7,653 nucleotides of DNA from JAUREX01 sp044356825 (GCA_044356825.1 JBIKVM010000144.1:1-7653), one strand, 5' to 3'; positions 1 to 5,785 are shown, counted from the stretch's first letter. Notes: a model not told the origin generated them from the letters alone. A program made the numbers and translations.

Positions 1-237
1 ATCCTGTGGTATCCGATCCTGGCGTCGGGGGCGCATCTGCCGATGCGCGCGGCCCTCGAGGCGGCGGGGATGGCCGGCGCGGTCGGGCACGAGCTGCGCT
101 TCGGCCCCGCGCGGCCGGGGCACAAGATGCTGGGGTCGGGGCTATTCGTCGTCAACGCCCCGCACGGGCTTGACGCGGCGCTTGCAGAGGTCGAGACCCT
201 GATGGCACCGCTGCTTGATGAGGAGACAGCACCATGA
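1..237 (+). CDS. rlmJ: 23S rRNA (adenine(2030)-N6)-methyltransferase RlmJ, C-terminal part
   Basis: The reading frame is open from the first base of the window to the TGA at 235-237, giving the last 78 residues; the E. coli protein is about 280 residues, so roughly the last quarter is present. It begins ILWYPI, passes through an ELRF segment and ends with a GSGLFVVNAPHGL block. These match the RlmJ pattern of a WYP strand, then E-L, then a SG-hydrophobic-(I/V)N-P-(P/H) strand near the C-terminus. RlmJ is a cytoplasmic SAM-dependent enzyme that N6-methylates A2030 of 23S rRNA. The SAM-binding and catalytic motifs would lie upstream and cannot be checked. The stop overlaps the ATG of the next gene (ATGA), which implies translational coupling. 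Family assignment rests on recognised C-terminal motifs only. Confidence 0.8.
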   Translation: MLWYPILASGAHLPMRAALEAAGMAGAVGHELRFGPARPGHKMLGSGLFVVNAPHGLDAALAEVETLMAPLLDEETAP

Positions 238-527
238 CGAAGGCCTATTGGGTCGCGCAGATGGATGTGACCGACCCCGCCGCCTACGACCGCTATCGCG
301 CCGCGAACGGCGCGGCATTCGCGAAATACGGCGCGCGCTTCGTCATCCGGGGCGGCGCGCAGGAGGTGAAGGAGGGCGCAAGCCGCGCCCGCACCGTGGT
401 GATCGAGTTCCCGAGCCTCGAGGCCGCGCGCGCCTGCTATGACAGCCCCGAATATCAGGCGGCCAAGGCGCTGCGGGCGGGGGCGTCCGAGGGGCACCTC
501 ATCATCGTGCCGGGGTGGGAGGGCTGA
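234..527 (+). CDS. DUF1330 domain-containing protein
   Basis: This 97-residue protein fills a whole DUF1330 domain, a small dimeric alpha-beta-barrel (ferredoxin-like) fold. Family features are the opening strand KAYWVAQMDVTDP, the helix with AYDRYRAAN, the YGARFVIRGG strand, the VVIEFPSLEAARACYDSPEY block and the closing HLIIVPG strand. The biochemical role of the family is not established; related folds are monooxygenase-like or bind small ligands. The start is ATG 234, preceded by AGGAGA at 221-226 with a 7-base spacer, and it overlaps the rlmJ stop. The stop TGA at 525-527 in turn overlaps the next start. No signal peptide or membrane segment is visible, so it is probably cytoplasmic. Confidence 0.88.
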   Translation: MTKAYWVAQMDVTDPAAYDRYRAANGAAFAKYGARFVIRGGAQEVKEGASRARTVVIEFPSLEAARACYDSPEYQAAKALRAGASEGHLIIVPGWEG

Positions 528-976
528 TGCTCGGCGCGCTGATCGAACGCTTGCGCGCGCCCGCGCCCGGCCGCCTCGCGCCCGCCGACGCGGCGCAGGC
601 GCTGGCCGTCCTGCTCGTGCGGCTGGCGCGTGCCGATGGTGCCTATGACGCGGCCGAGGTGGCGCGGATCGACCGTGTGCTGGGCCTGCGCCTCGGCCTC
701 GCCCCGGCCGCCGCCGCCGCGCTGCGGGCCGAGGCCGAGGCCGCCGAGGCCCATGCCCCCGACACCGTCCGCTTTACCCGCGTCCTGAAGGAGGCCGTGC
801 CCTATGACGACCGCGCCGCGCTGATCGAGGCGCTGTGGTCGGTGGCGCTCGCCGATGGCGAACGCGCGGCCGACGAGGACCGGCTGATGCGGATGATCGC
901 GCCGCTTCTGGGCGTGTCGGACCGCGACAGCGCGCTCGCGCGCCAGCGCGCCGCGCGCGCCGCCGGGGGGGCGTGA
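527..976 (+). CDS. TerB-family (tellurite-resistance-like) helical protein
   Basis: This 149-residue, Ala/Arg-rich, all-helical protein looks like the short stand-alone TerB-domain proteins of alphaproteobacteria. Two internal repeats are visible: RADGAYDAAEVARIDRVL at about residues 35-52 and LADGERAADEDRLMRMI at about 108-124. Each has an A-D-G turn followed by an acidic residue and a hydrophobic helix, the pseudo-symmetric acidic arrangement typical of TerB domains, which are thought to bind divalent metal. The ATG at 527 overlaps the preceding stop (TGATG) and has GGAGG at 518-522; a GTG at 515 is in frame but lies upstream of that site and is less likely. There is no terABCDE context, so a direct tellurite role is not supported. 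The actual function is unknown. Confidence 0.8.
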   Translation: MLGALIERLRAPAPGRLAPADAAQALAVLLVRLARADGAYDAAEVARIDRVLGLRLGLAPAAAAALRAEAEAAEAHAPDTVRFTRVLKEAVPYDDRAALIEALWSVALADGERAADEDRLMRMIAPLLGVSDRDSALARQRAARAAGGA

Positions 977-1124
977 CGGCTGCGACCGTGCCGGGGGTTG
1001 CCAAATCCACCGGCATGACGGCACCATCGCGCCATCCGCAACAGCCGCGAGTGCCCGTCTTGCCCCGTCATGTCCTCTGTCCGAACGCGCCCGATGGCCC
1101 CTTTCGCGGGGCGGAGGCGCGCCG
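977..1124 (+). other. Intergenic leader with a small hairpin next to the glutamine synthetase-like RBS
   Basis: I see no gene or convincing promoter in these 148 bases. The only local structure is GCCCC (1097-1101) and GGGGC (1108-1112) around a 6-base loop, a 5-bp stem whose 3' arm directly abuts the GGAGG ribosome-binding site at 1113-1117. No -24/-12 (sigma-54) pair with the right spacing was found. Confidence 0.3.
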
Positions 1125-2471
1125 ATGAAGGACCTGCAACACTGGCTGCGCAAGCACCCCGAGGTGCGCACGATCCGCGTCGCGGCGGCCGACCTCAACG
1201 GGCAGGCGCGCGGCAAGCGCATCCCCTCGCGCTTTGCCGAAGGGGTGCTGCGGTCGGGCACGCGCTTTCCCTTCTCGGTCCTCAACCTCGATATCTGGGG
1301 CGAGGATGTGGACGACAGCCCGCTCGTCTTCGAGATGGGCGATGCCGACGGTGTGCTGTTTCCGACCGAGCGCGGATTCATGCCGATGCCCTGGCTCGAG
1401 GCGCCGACCGCGCTCCTCCCGATCTGGATGTTCCACGAGGACGGCCGCCCCTTCGAGGGCGATCCGCGCCACGCGCTGCGGGCGGTGATCGATCGCTTTC
1501 GCGCGCGCGGCCTCAACCCCGTCGTGGCGATGGAGCTCGAATTCTTCCTGATCGATGATTCGGGCAAGACGCTGCAGGTGCCGCCCAGCCCGCGTTCGGG
1601 CAAGCGGCGCAAGGCGGCCGAGGCGCTCTCGATCCGCGCGCTCGATGCTTTTGACCGCTTCTTTACCGACCTCTACGACGCGGCCGAGGCGATGGACATT
1701 CCCGCCGACACCGCGATCTCGGAAACCGGCCTCGGCCAGTTCGAGATCAACCTCATGCATCAGGACGATGCGCTGCGCGCGGCCGACGATGCGTGGTTCT
1801 TCAAGATGCTGGTCAAGGGCCTCGCGCGGCGGCACGGCTTTGCTGCGAGCTTCATGGCCAAGCCCTATCCGGAATATTCGGGCAACGGGCTGCACACGCA
1901 TTTCTCGCTGCTCGACGGATCGGGGCGCAACGTCTTCGACAACGGCGGGCCCGAGGGGACGGCGATGCTGCGCCACGCGGTCGCGGGGTGTCTTGCGGCT
2001 GCGCATGATTCGACCCTTGTCTTCGCCCCCCACGCGAACAGCTATGACCGGCTGGTTCCCGGGGCGCATGCGCCCGTCTCGATCTGTTGGGGATACGAGA
2101 ATCGAACGGTGGCGTTGCGCGTGCCCTCGGGTAACCCCGCCGCGCGCCGGGTCGAGCACCGGATCGCGGGCGGCGACGTGAACCCCTATCTCATGCTCGC
2201 GACCATCCTCGGTGCTGCCCTTCAGGGCATCATCGCGCGGGTCGAACCGCCGCCGCCCATTTCGGGCAATGCCTATGCCCGCAACGATCTGCCGCAGGTT
2301 CCGACGTCGTGGGACGGCGCGATCGACGCCTTCGAGCGCAGCACGCTTCTGCCTGCGATCCTCTCGCCCGACCTGATCCGCAATTTCGTCATGACCAAGA
2401 GGCACGAGCGTCACTACACGGCCGACCTCAGCGCCGAGGAAAAGGTCGAGCTTTACCTCGACACGGTGTGA
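1125..2471 (+). CDS. Glutamine synthetase superfamily ligase, PuuA-like (probable gamma-glutamyl-amine ligase)
   Basis: This 448-residue protein is close in length to PuuA (about 470) and GlnA. The N-terminal beta-grasp region, about residues 15-105, contains AAADLNGQARGKRIP. The catalytic domain follows with metal and substrate residues recognisable by family motif: E137 and E139 in MELEFFL, E200 and E207 in SETGLGQFEINL, H257 and H259 in NGLHTHFS, R309 in NSYDRLVPGAHAP, N326-R327 in WGYENR, and E344, R346 and D351 through RVEHRIAGGDVNPYL. Members ligate the gamma-carboxyl of glutamate to an amine using ATP; PuuA-type enzymes use putrescine, others ammonia or other amines. The usual NSYKRL lysine of glutamine synthetase is Asp (D308), and no clear GlnE adenylylation-site context is seen, both arguing against a housekeeping GlnA. 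The start is ATG 1125 with GGAGG 7 bases upstream. No puuB/C/D partner is adjacent, so the acceptor amine is unknown. Confidence 0.85.
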   Translation: MKDLQHWLRKHPEVRTIRVAAADLNGQARGKRIPSRFAEGVLRSGTRFPFSVLNLDIWGEDVDDSPLVFEMGDADGVLFPTERGFMPMPWLEAPTALLPIWMFHEDGRPFEGDPRHALRAVIDRFRARGLNPVVAMELEFFLIDDSGKTLQVPPSPRSGKRRKAAEALSIRALDAFDRFFTDLYDAAEAMDIPADTAISETGLGQFEINLMHQDDALRAADDAWFFKMLVKGLARRHGFAASFMAKPYPEYSGNGLHTHFSLLDGSGRNVFDNGGPEGTAMLRHAVAGCLAAAHDSTLVFAPHANSYDRLVPGAHAPVSICWGYENRTVALRVPSGNPAARRVEHRIAGGDVNPYLMLATILGAALQGIIARVEPPPPISGNAYARNDLPQVPTSWDGAIDAFERSTLLPAILSPDLIRNFVMTKRHERHYTADLSAEEKVELYLDTV

Positions 2472-2510
2472 TGCTAGGGGAGGCGACGAAAATTCGCGCT
2501 ATGCGCACCC

Positions 2511-2538
2511 TTTTCTCGGACGCGCGGAACGGTATATT
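2511..2538 (+). promoter_or_regulatory. Candidate clpS promoter
   Basis: TATATT at 2533-2538 is a good -10 match in an otherwise GC-rich stretch. The best -35 partner is TTTTCT at 2511-2516, a weak match, with a 16-base spacer. Transcription would start about 40 bases before clpS. The rest of the 115-base gap (2472-2586) shows only two tiny hairpins: GCGC-TAT-GCGC at 2496-2506, and GCC-TTCG-GGC at 2551-2560 in the presumed leader. Confidence 0.35.
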
Positions 2539-2586
2539 CCCCCACGACCGATGTGAATCCGCCTTCGGGCATCGCCAGTCGAGAAC

Positions 2587-2949
2587 ATGACGCGCCCAGA
2601 ACGGAACCTCGATCCGCACGCTTCGGCGGCCCGTTCCCCAACTGCGGGGAACGGCACAGATAACGGCGTCGCGGTTCAGACCCGGGCCCGCACCCAGCGC
2701 CCGCCGATGTACAAGGTGCTGCTGCTCAACGACGACTACACGCCCATGGAATTCGTCGTGCATGTACTCGAACGATTCTTCGGCATGAACCACGCGCAGG
2801 CCGTCGAACTCATGCTTACGGTACACAAGAAGGGGCTCGCGGTCGTCGGGGTGTTTTCCTTCGAGGTGGCGGAGACCAAGGTGGCGCAAGTGATGGACCT
2901 CGCGCGTCGCCACCAGCACCCGCTTCAATGCACGATGGAAAAGGACTGA
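2587..2949 (+). CDS. clpS: ATP-dependent Clp protease adaptor ClpS
   Basis: This 120-residue protein is a full ClpS core (about residues 38-120) behind a longer, Pro/Arg/Thr-rich, probably disordered N-terminal tail. ClpS binds substrates with N-terminal Phe, Tyr, Trp or Leu and hands them to ClpA of the ClpAP protease; the flexible tail is engaged by ClpA. Key pocket residues are all present at a constant offset of 14 from E. coli numbering: N48-D49-D50 (N34/D35/D36), T52 (T38), M54 (M40), M76 (M62) and H80 (H66). It ends in the typical HPLQCTMEKD. The ATG at 2587 gives the usual length; its ribosome-binding site is weak, and the internal ATG 2707 would delete the tail needed for ClpA. clpA does not follow; the next gene downstream is on the opposite strand. 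Confidence 0.95.
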   Translation: MTRPERNLDPHASAARSPTAGNGTDNGVAVQTRARTQRPPMYKVLLLNDDYTPMEFVVHVLERFFGMNHAQAVELMLTVHKKGLAVVGVFSFEVAETKVAQVMDLARRHQHPLQCTMEKD

Positions 2950-2990
2950 CTGAACCGGTCCGTGCCGATCTGCCGGCGAAGAACGGATCT

Positions 2991-3028
2991 CAAAAATGAA
3001 ATCGACGCCGGAGTTACCCGACGTCGAT
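2991..3028 (-). terminator. Rho-independent terminator of the small lipoprotein gene
   Basis: Bases 3001-3007 (ATCGACG) pair perfectly with 3022-3028 (CGTCGAT). Past one mismatch, CGG 3009-3011 pairs with CCG 3018-3020 around a 6-base loop. Read on the - strand, the hairpin is followed at once by the T-rich tract TTCATTTTT (3000 to 2992). Read on the + strand there is no T-tract, so it fits termination of the - strand gene better than of clpS. Confidence 0.65.
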
Positions 3029-3037
3029 CCCGACCGA

Positions 3038-3055
3038 ATTTCGCGCTGGCGAAAT
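3038..3055. terminator. 7-bp perfect hairpin between convergent clpS and lipoprotein genes
   Basis: ATTTCGC (3038-3044) and GCGAAAT (3049-3055) pair perfectly around a GCTG loop. The hairpin starts on the last base of the lipoprotein stop codon when read on the - strand. It has no T-run on either side, so it may be an RNA 3'-end stabiliser or an auxiliary stop for clpS read-through rather than a classical terminator. Confidence 0.4.
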
Positions 3056-3171
3056 CAGAGTTTGCCGGTGGACGCCTCAGCTTCGACCGGAGCGGGAGCC
3101 GGCGCAGGAGCGCAAGCGCCAAGCAGGGCCGCGGAAGCGAGGAGAACCGAGATGGCGATGGTCTTGGTCAT
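3055..3171 (-). CDS. Very small lipoprotein (38 aa), hypothetical
   Basis: On the - strand, ATG at 3171-3169 opens a 38-residue frame ending in TGA at 3057-3055. The protein has a short basic start (MTKT), a hydrophobic helix (about residues 5-17) and the lipobox L17-G18-A19-C20, where signal peptidase II would cut before Cys20. The mature part is only 19 residues: four Ala-Pro repeats, then a short acidic/Ser/Thr tail ending GKL. The residue after Cys is Ala, not Asp, so outer-membrane sorting by Lol would be expected. Support for a real gene: GAAGGA at 3185-3180 with an 8-base spacer, a TTGACA-type promoter just upstream, and a terminator with a T-rich tail just downstream. I do not recognise a family. 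It resembles entericidin-sized lipoproteins in length only; function unknown. Confidence 0.75.
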   Translation of the reverse strand: MTKTIAISVLLASAALLGACAPAPAPAPVEAEASTGKL

Positions 3172-3200
3172 GGGTCTAATCCTTCATTAAGGGTTCGAAA

Positions 3201-3228
3201 CCCCTATCAAAACCCCCCGCAGTGTCAA
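3201..3228 (-). promoter_or_regulatory. Promoter of the small lipoprotein gene
   Basis: On the - strand a perfect TTGACA (3228-3223, preceded by C as is common in alphaproteobacteria) is followed after 16 bases by TAGGGG (3206-3201). The -35 is excellent and the -10 poor at its G positions. Predicted transcription start is about 20-25 bases before the ATG, leaving a short leader with the AAGGA site. The near-palindrome GGG-TTCGAA-A-CCC at 3191-3203 overlaps the -10/start region and could be an operator or chance. Confidence 0.55.
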
Positions 3229-3316
3229 GCATCGCCGAGACCATCGCAAGATTTCCCGGCATGTTCCGCCCGAGGCGCGGCAAGTCTGCAACGGTTTGCC
3301 GGACGCGGCGGCGAAC

Positions 3317-3345
3317 TTGACCGAAAGACTCGGATATCCTAAGCC
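3317..3345 (+). promoter_or_regulatory. Candidate promoter of the FbpC-like ATPase gene
   Basis: TTGACC at 3317-3322 (preceded by C) and TAAGCC at 3340-3345 are separated by 17 bases, the optimal spacing. The -35 matches the consensus at five of six positions; the -10 is weak. This would give a leader of about 25-30 bases before ATG 3378. It lies back to back with the lipoprotein promoter; the 88 bases between the two -35 boxes hold no other feature I can support. Confidence 0.4.
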
Positions 3346-3377
3346 CTTCGTCATGTCCCTCCCGGGTGGAAGAGGCA

Positions 3378-4466
3378 ATGAACGAACTGCCGAGGATCTT
3401 GAACTTCCGCATGCCGGCCGAGGCGACGCCCGCGGGATTTCGGCAGGAGCCTGCCAATATCCTGCTCGAGGTCGACCGCCTGACACGCCGCTTTGCCGGT
3501 TCGGCCGAGTCCGCCGTCACGCGTGTGGGGTTCACCGTGGGCGAGGGTGAGGTGGTCGCCCTTCTCGGTCCCTCCGGCTGCGGCAAGACGACTACCTTGC
3601 GCATGATCGCGGGGTTCGAGCGCCCCGACGAGGGGCGGATCCGGTTGCACGGCACGGATATCACTGACCTTCCCCCTGAGCATCGTGGAATCGGATTCGT
3701 ATTTCAAGACAATGCCCTGTTTCCCAATCTTACGGTTGCAGGCAACGTCGGCTTCGGGGTGCGGCGGCTGGGGCGGCCGGCAGCCGACCGGCGCGTGGCG
3801 GAGATGCTCGATCTCGTCGGCCTTGCAGGCCTTGGCGGGCGGATGCCACACGAGCTTTCGGGCGGCCAGCAGCAGCGCGTCGCGCTTGCGCGCACTCTTG
3901 CGCCGGCGCCGCCGATCGTGCTGCTCGATGAGCCGTTCTCGAACCTCGATGCGGCCCTGAGGGCAGAGACCCGGCAGGAGGTGCGCAAGCTGCTCAAGGC
4001 CGCCGGGTCCGCCGCGATCCTTGTCACCCATGACCAGGAAGAGGCCCTGGGCACCGCCGATCGCGTGGGGGTGATGCGCGATGGCAGGCTTGAGCAAATC
4101 GGCGCGCCGGACGAGCTCTATCACAATCCCGTCAACGCCTTCGTCGCGAGTTTCATCGGCCGGTCGAACATCCTTGCCGGGACGGCGAACGGCATGGATG
4201 CCGAAACCCCCTTCGGCCGCCTTCCGCTCTCACGCGCGGCCAATGGTGCGGTCCAGCTCGCGGTCCGACCCGAGCAGATCCTGCTCGACCCGGACCCGAC
4301 CGCCGAGGCGGTGGTGATCGGGCGCGAGTTCCGCGGCCACGACCAGCTCTTCTGGGTGCAGGAGGGGGGGCGCTGCCTGCTCGTGATCTCGGGCCCGGGG
4401 CCGCAGGTGGCCGTCGGGGCACGCGTCCGGCTCAGGATCTGCGAATGTGTCGTGCCCTTGCGCTAG
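3378..4466 (+). CDS. ABC transporter ATP-binding protein, FbpC/PotA (iron/polyamine-type importer) family
   Basis: This 362-residue protein is a complete ATPase of the type that energises ferric-iron, spermidine/putrescine, sulfate or sugar importers. Motifs: Walker A GPSGCGKTT at 64-72, Q-loop Q110 in FVFQDNALFPNLTV, signature LSGGQQQR at 160-167, Walker B VLLDEPFSNLD at 181-191, H-loop H218 in VTHDQEEA, then IGAPDELYHNP and a C-terminal TOBE-like regulatory region from about 265 to the end. The FVFQDxALFPNLTV wording is closest to FbpC/PotA-like subunits, but substrate cannot be read from the ATPase. About 27 residues precede the usual ILLEVxxLTRRF start. ATG 3378 has a purine-rich GGAAGAGG just upstream; GTG 3366 lacks a ribosome-binding site, and ATG 3411 would give a shorter start. 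No cognate permease or binding protein is adjacent, and the following liv-type operon has its own ATPases. Confidence 0.88.
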   Translation: MNELPRILNFRMPAEATPAGFRQEPANILLEVDRLTRRFAGSAESAVTRVGFTVGEGEVVALLGPSGCGKTTTLRMIAGFERPDEGRIRLHGTDITDLPPEHRGIGFVFQDNALFPNLTVAGNVGFGVRRLGRPAADRRVAEMLDLVGLAGLGGRMPHELSGGQQQRVALARTLAPAPPIVLLDEPFSNLDAALRAETRQEVRKLLKAAGSAAILVTHDQEEALGTADRVGVMRDGRLEQIGAPDELYHNPVNAFVASFIGRSNILAGTANGMDAETPFGRLPLSRAANGAVQLAVRPEQILLDPDPTAEAVVIGREFRGHDQLFWVQEGGRCLLVISGPGPQVAVGARVRLRICECVVPLR

Positions 4467-4490
4467 ATCGCTGCGCGGGACTTTCTTTTT
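4455..4490 (+). terminator. Rho-independent terminator overlapping the 3' end of the FbpC-like gene
   Basis: CCC (4455-4457) and GCGC (4460-4463) pair with GCGC (4473-4476) and GGG (4477-4479), with a TT bulge and a 9-base loop containing the stop codon. Two bases later comes the T-tract TTTCTTTTT (4482-4490). It separates the ATPase gene from the amino-acid importer operon. Confidence 0.55.
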
Positions 4491-4547
4491 GTGACGCGGC
4501 GCACTAGTTTGCTTGCCGGACAAGATCCAACTTCAGGGAGTATGAAC

Positions 4548-5735
4548 ATGCGGAAATTGCTTTTGGCCTCGACCGCTGCCGCACTTGTGGCGGGCGCGGT
4601 GTCGGCCGAAGAAATCAAGATCGGTATCGTCTTGGGCTTCACCGGCCCGCTCGAATCGCTCGCGCCCGACATGGCGGCGGGTGCCGAGCTTGCGATCAAC
4701 GAGATCAGCGCGGCGGGCACGCTGCTGGGCGGCGGGCACACGATCACCGCGATCCGCGGCGACTCGACCTGCATCGACGCCACCGCGGCCCAGGCTGCCG
4801 CCGAGCGTCTGGTGACCTCGGACAAGGTCAACGGCATCATGGGCGCGGATTGCTCGGGTGTGACGGGCGCCATCCTCCAGAACGTCGCGCGCCCCAACGG
4901 CGTCGTGATGATCTCGCCCTCGGCGACCTCGCCCGGCCTCTCGACGGCCGAGGATGACGGGCTGTTCTTCCGCACCGCGCCCTCGGACGCGCGCCAGGGC
5001 CAGGTCATGGCCGACATCCTGAAGGATCGCGGCATCACCTCGGTCGCGGTGTCCTACACCAACAACGACTACGGCAAGGGTCTGGCCGACAGCTTCCAGG
5101 CGGCCTTCACCGCCGCGGGCGGCACGGTCACGCTGAGCGCCCCGCACGAGGACGGCAAGGCCGACTATTCGGCCGAAGTCGGCGCGCTGGCCGCCGCGGG
5201 CGGTGAGCTGCTGGTGGTTGCGGGCTACATCGACCAGGGCGGCGCGGGCATCACCAACGGCGCGCTCGACTCGGGTGCCTTCGACACCTTCATGTTCCCC
5301 GACGGGATGTTCAGCCAGGCGCTCGAGGACAACTTCGCCGCCAAGACCGAAGGCTCCTTCGGCCAGCATCCGGGCACCGACAGCGACGGCCTCGCCAAGT
5401 TCCACGAGATGGGCGCAGCCGCGGGCTTCAACCCCAAGAACGCCTTCTCGCCCGAGTCCTACGACGCGGCGGCGCTGATCCTTCTCGCGATGCAGGCGGC
5501 GGGCTCGACCGACCCGCAGGTCTACAAGGACAAGGTGCTCGACGTGGCGAACGCCCCGGGCGAGCCGATCCAGCCGGGCGAGCTCGCGAAGGCCATCGAG
5601 ATCCTCGCGGCCGGCGGCGACATCGACTATGTCGGCGCGAGCGCGGTCGAGTTGATCGGACCGGGCGAATCGGCCGGCAGCTATCGCGAGTTCGAGATGA
5701 AGGGCGGCAAGATCGAGACCGTCCGCTTCCGCTGA
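4548..5735 (+). CDS. Branched-chain/aliphatic amino-acid ABC transporter, periplasmic substrate-binding protein (LivJ/LivK type)
   Basis: This 395-residue precursor has a Sec signal peptide: M-R-K, hydrophobic 4-18, and VSA before a likely cut after residue 20. The mature protein is a class I periplasmic binding protein of the Peripla_BP_6 family. It shows the opening strand EIKIGIVLGFTGPLE, the ligand-loop motif SPSATSP, RTAPSDARQG at the start of lobe 2, and YTNNDYGKGLADSF. C75 and C102 sit at the spacing of the conserved LivJ/LivK disulfide. It delivers an amino acid (or related amide/carboxylate) to the permease encoded downstream; the exact ligand cannot be told. ATG 4548 is chosen because AGGGAG at 4535-4540 is 7 bases upstream; ATG 4542 is too close to it, and GTG 4491 would bury the signal peptide. 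A weak promoter candidate is TTTCTT (4482-4487)-17 bases-TAGTTT (4505-4510). Confidence 0.9.
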   Translation: MRKLLLASTAAALVAGAVSAEEIKIGIVLGFTGPLESLAPDMAAGAELAINEISAAGTLLGGGHTITAIRGDSTCIDATAAQAAAERLVTSDKVNGIMGADCSGVTGAILQNVARPNGVVMISPSATSPGLSTAEDDGLFFRTAPSDARQGQVMADILKDRGITSVAVSYTNNDYGKGLADSFQAAFTAAGGTVTLSAPHEDGKADYSAEVGALAAAGGELLVVAGYIDQGGAGITNGALDSGAFDTFMFPDGMFSQALEDNFAAKTEGSFGQHPGTDSDGLAKFHEMGAAAGFNPKNAFSPESYDAAALILLAMQAAGSTDPQVYKDKVLDVANAPGEPIQPGELAKAIEILAAGGDIDYVGASAVELIGPGESAGSYREFEMKGGKIETVRFR

Positions 5736-5750
5736 TCGCGCACTGAAGAT

Positions 5751-5785
5751 CGCAGGCCCGGGGGTCGCACCCCCGGGCCGTTGCG
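5751..5785 (+). promoter_or_regulatory. Strong intercistronic hairpin after the binding-protein gene
   Basis: GGCCCGGGGGT (5755-5765) and ACCCCCGGGCC (5769-5779) form an 11-bp perfect stem with a CGC loop. CGCA (5751-5754) and TGCG (5782-5785) extend it by 4 bp past a 2-base bulge. No T-run follows, so it is not a classical terminator. It sits 15 bases after the stop and 57 bases before livG. By analogy with other binding-protein operons it probably blocks 3' exonucleases and/or attenuates read-through, giving more binding protein than transporter. Confidence 0.7.

Noticed and set aside
1090..1112. A sigma-54 type TGGC...GC promoter before the glutamine synthetase-like gene
   Set aside because: The GG and GC elements are offset by 10 bases instead of the required 12, and the flanking consensus bases are missing.
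1068..2414. A 448-codon frame on the - strand opposite the glutamine synthetase-like gene
   Set aside because: It is the mirror frame of a gene with clear conserved motifs; the translation is rich in Arg/His/Asp with no domain, as expected of GC-rich antisense frames.
2496..2516. GCGC-TAT-GCGC followed by CCCTTTTCT as a terminator of the glutamine synthetase-like gene
   Set aside because: A 4-bp stem with a separated, short T-run is too weak, and it overlaps the clpS promoter candidate.
3187..3205. T-arm-like GGGTTCGAAACCC suggesting a tRNA 3' end or attachment site
   Set aside because: Only 3-4 of 5 T-stem pairs form, no CCA-type acceptor end follows, and no D-arm or anticodon arm could be built upstream.
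2962..3342. A 126-residue + strand open frame, and a 64-residue one at 2996-3190, across the clpS-ATPase gap
   Set aside because: No ribosome-binding site, no recognisable domain, composition typical of antisense frames in GC-rich DNA, and they lie opposite the better-supported lipoprotein gene.
4533..5405. Long - strand frame opposite the binding-protein gene
   Set aside because: Shadow frame: the + strand has a signal peptide, ribosome-binding site and family motifs; the - strand has none.
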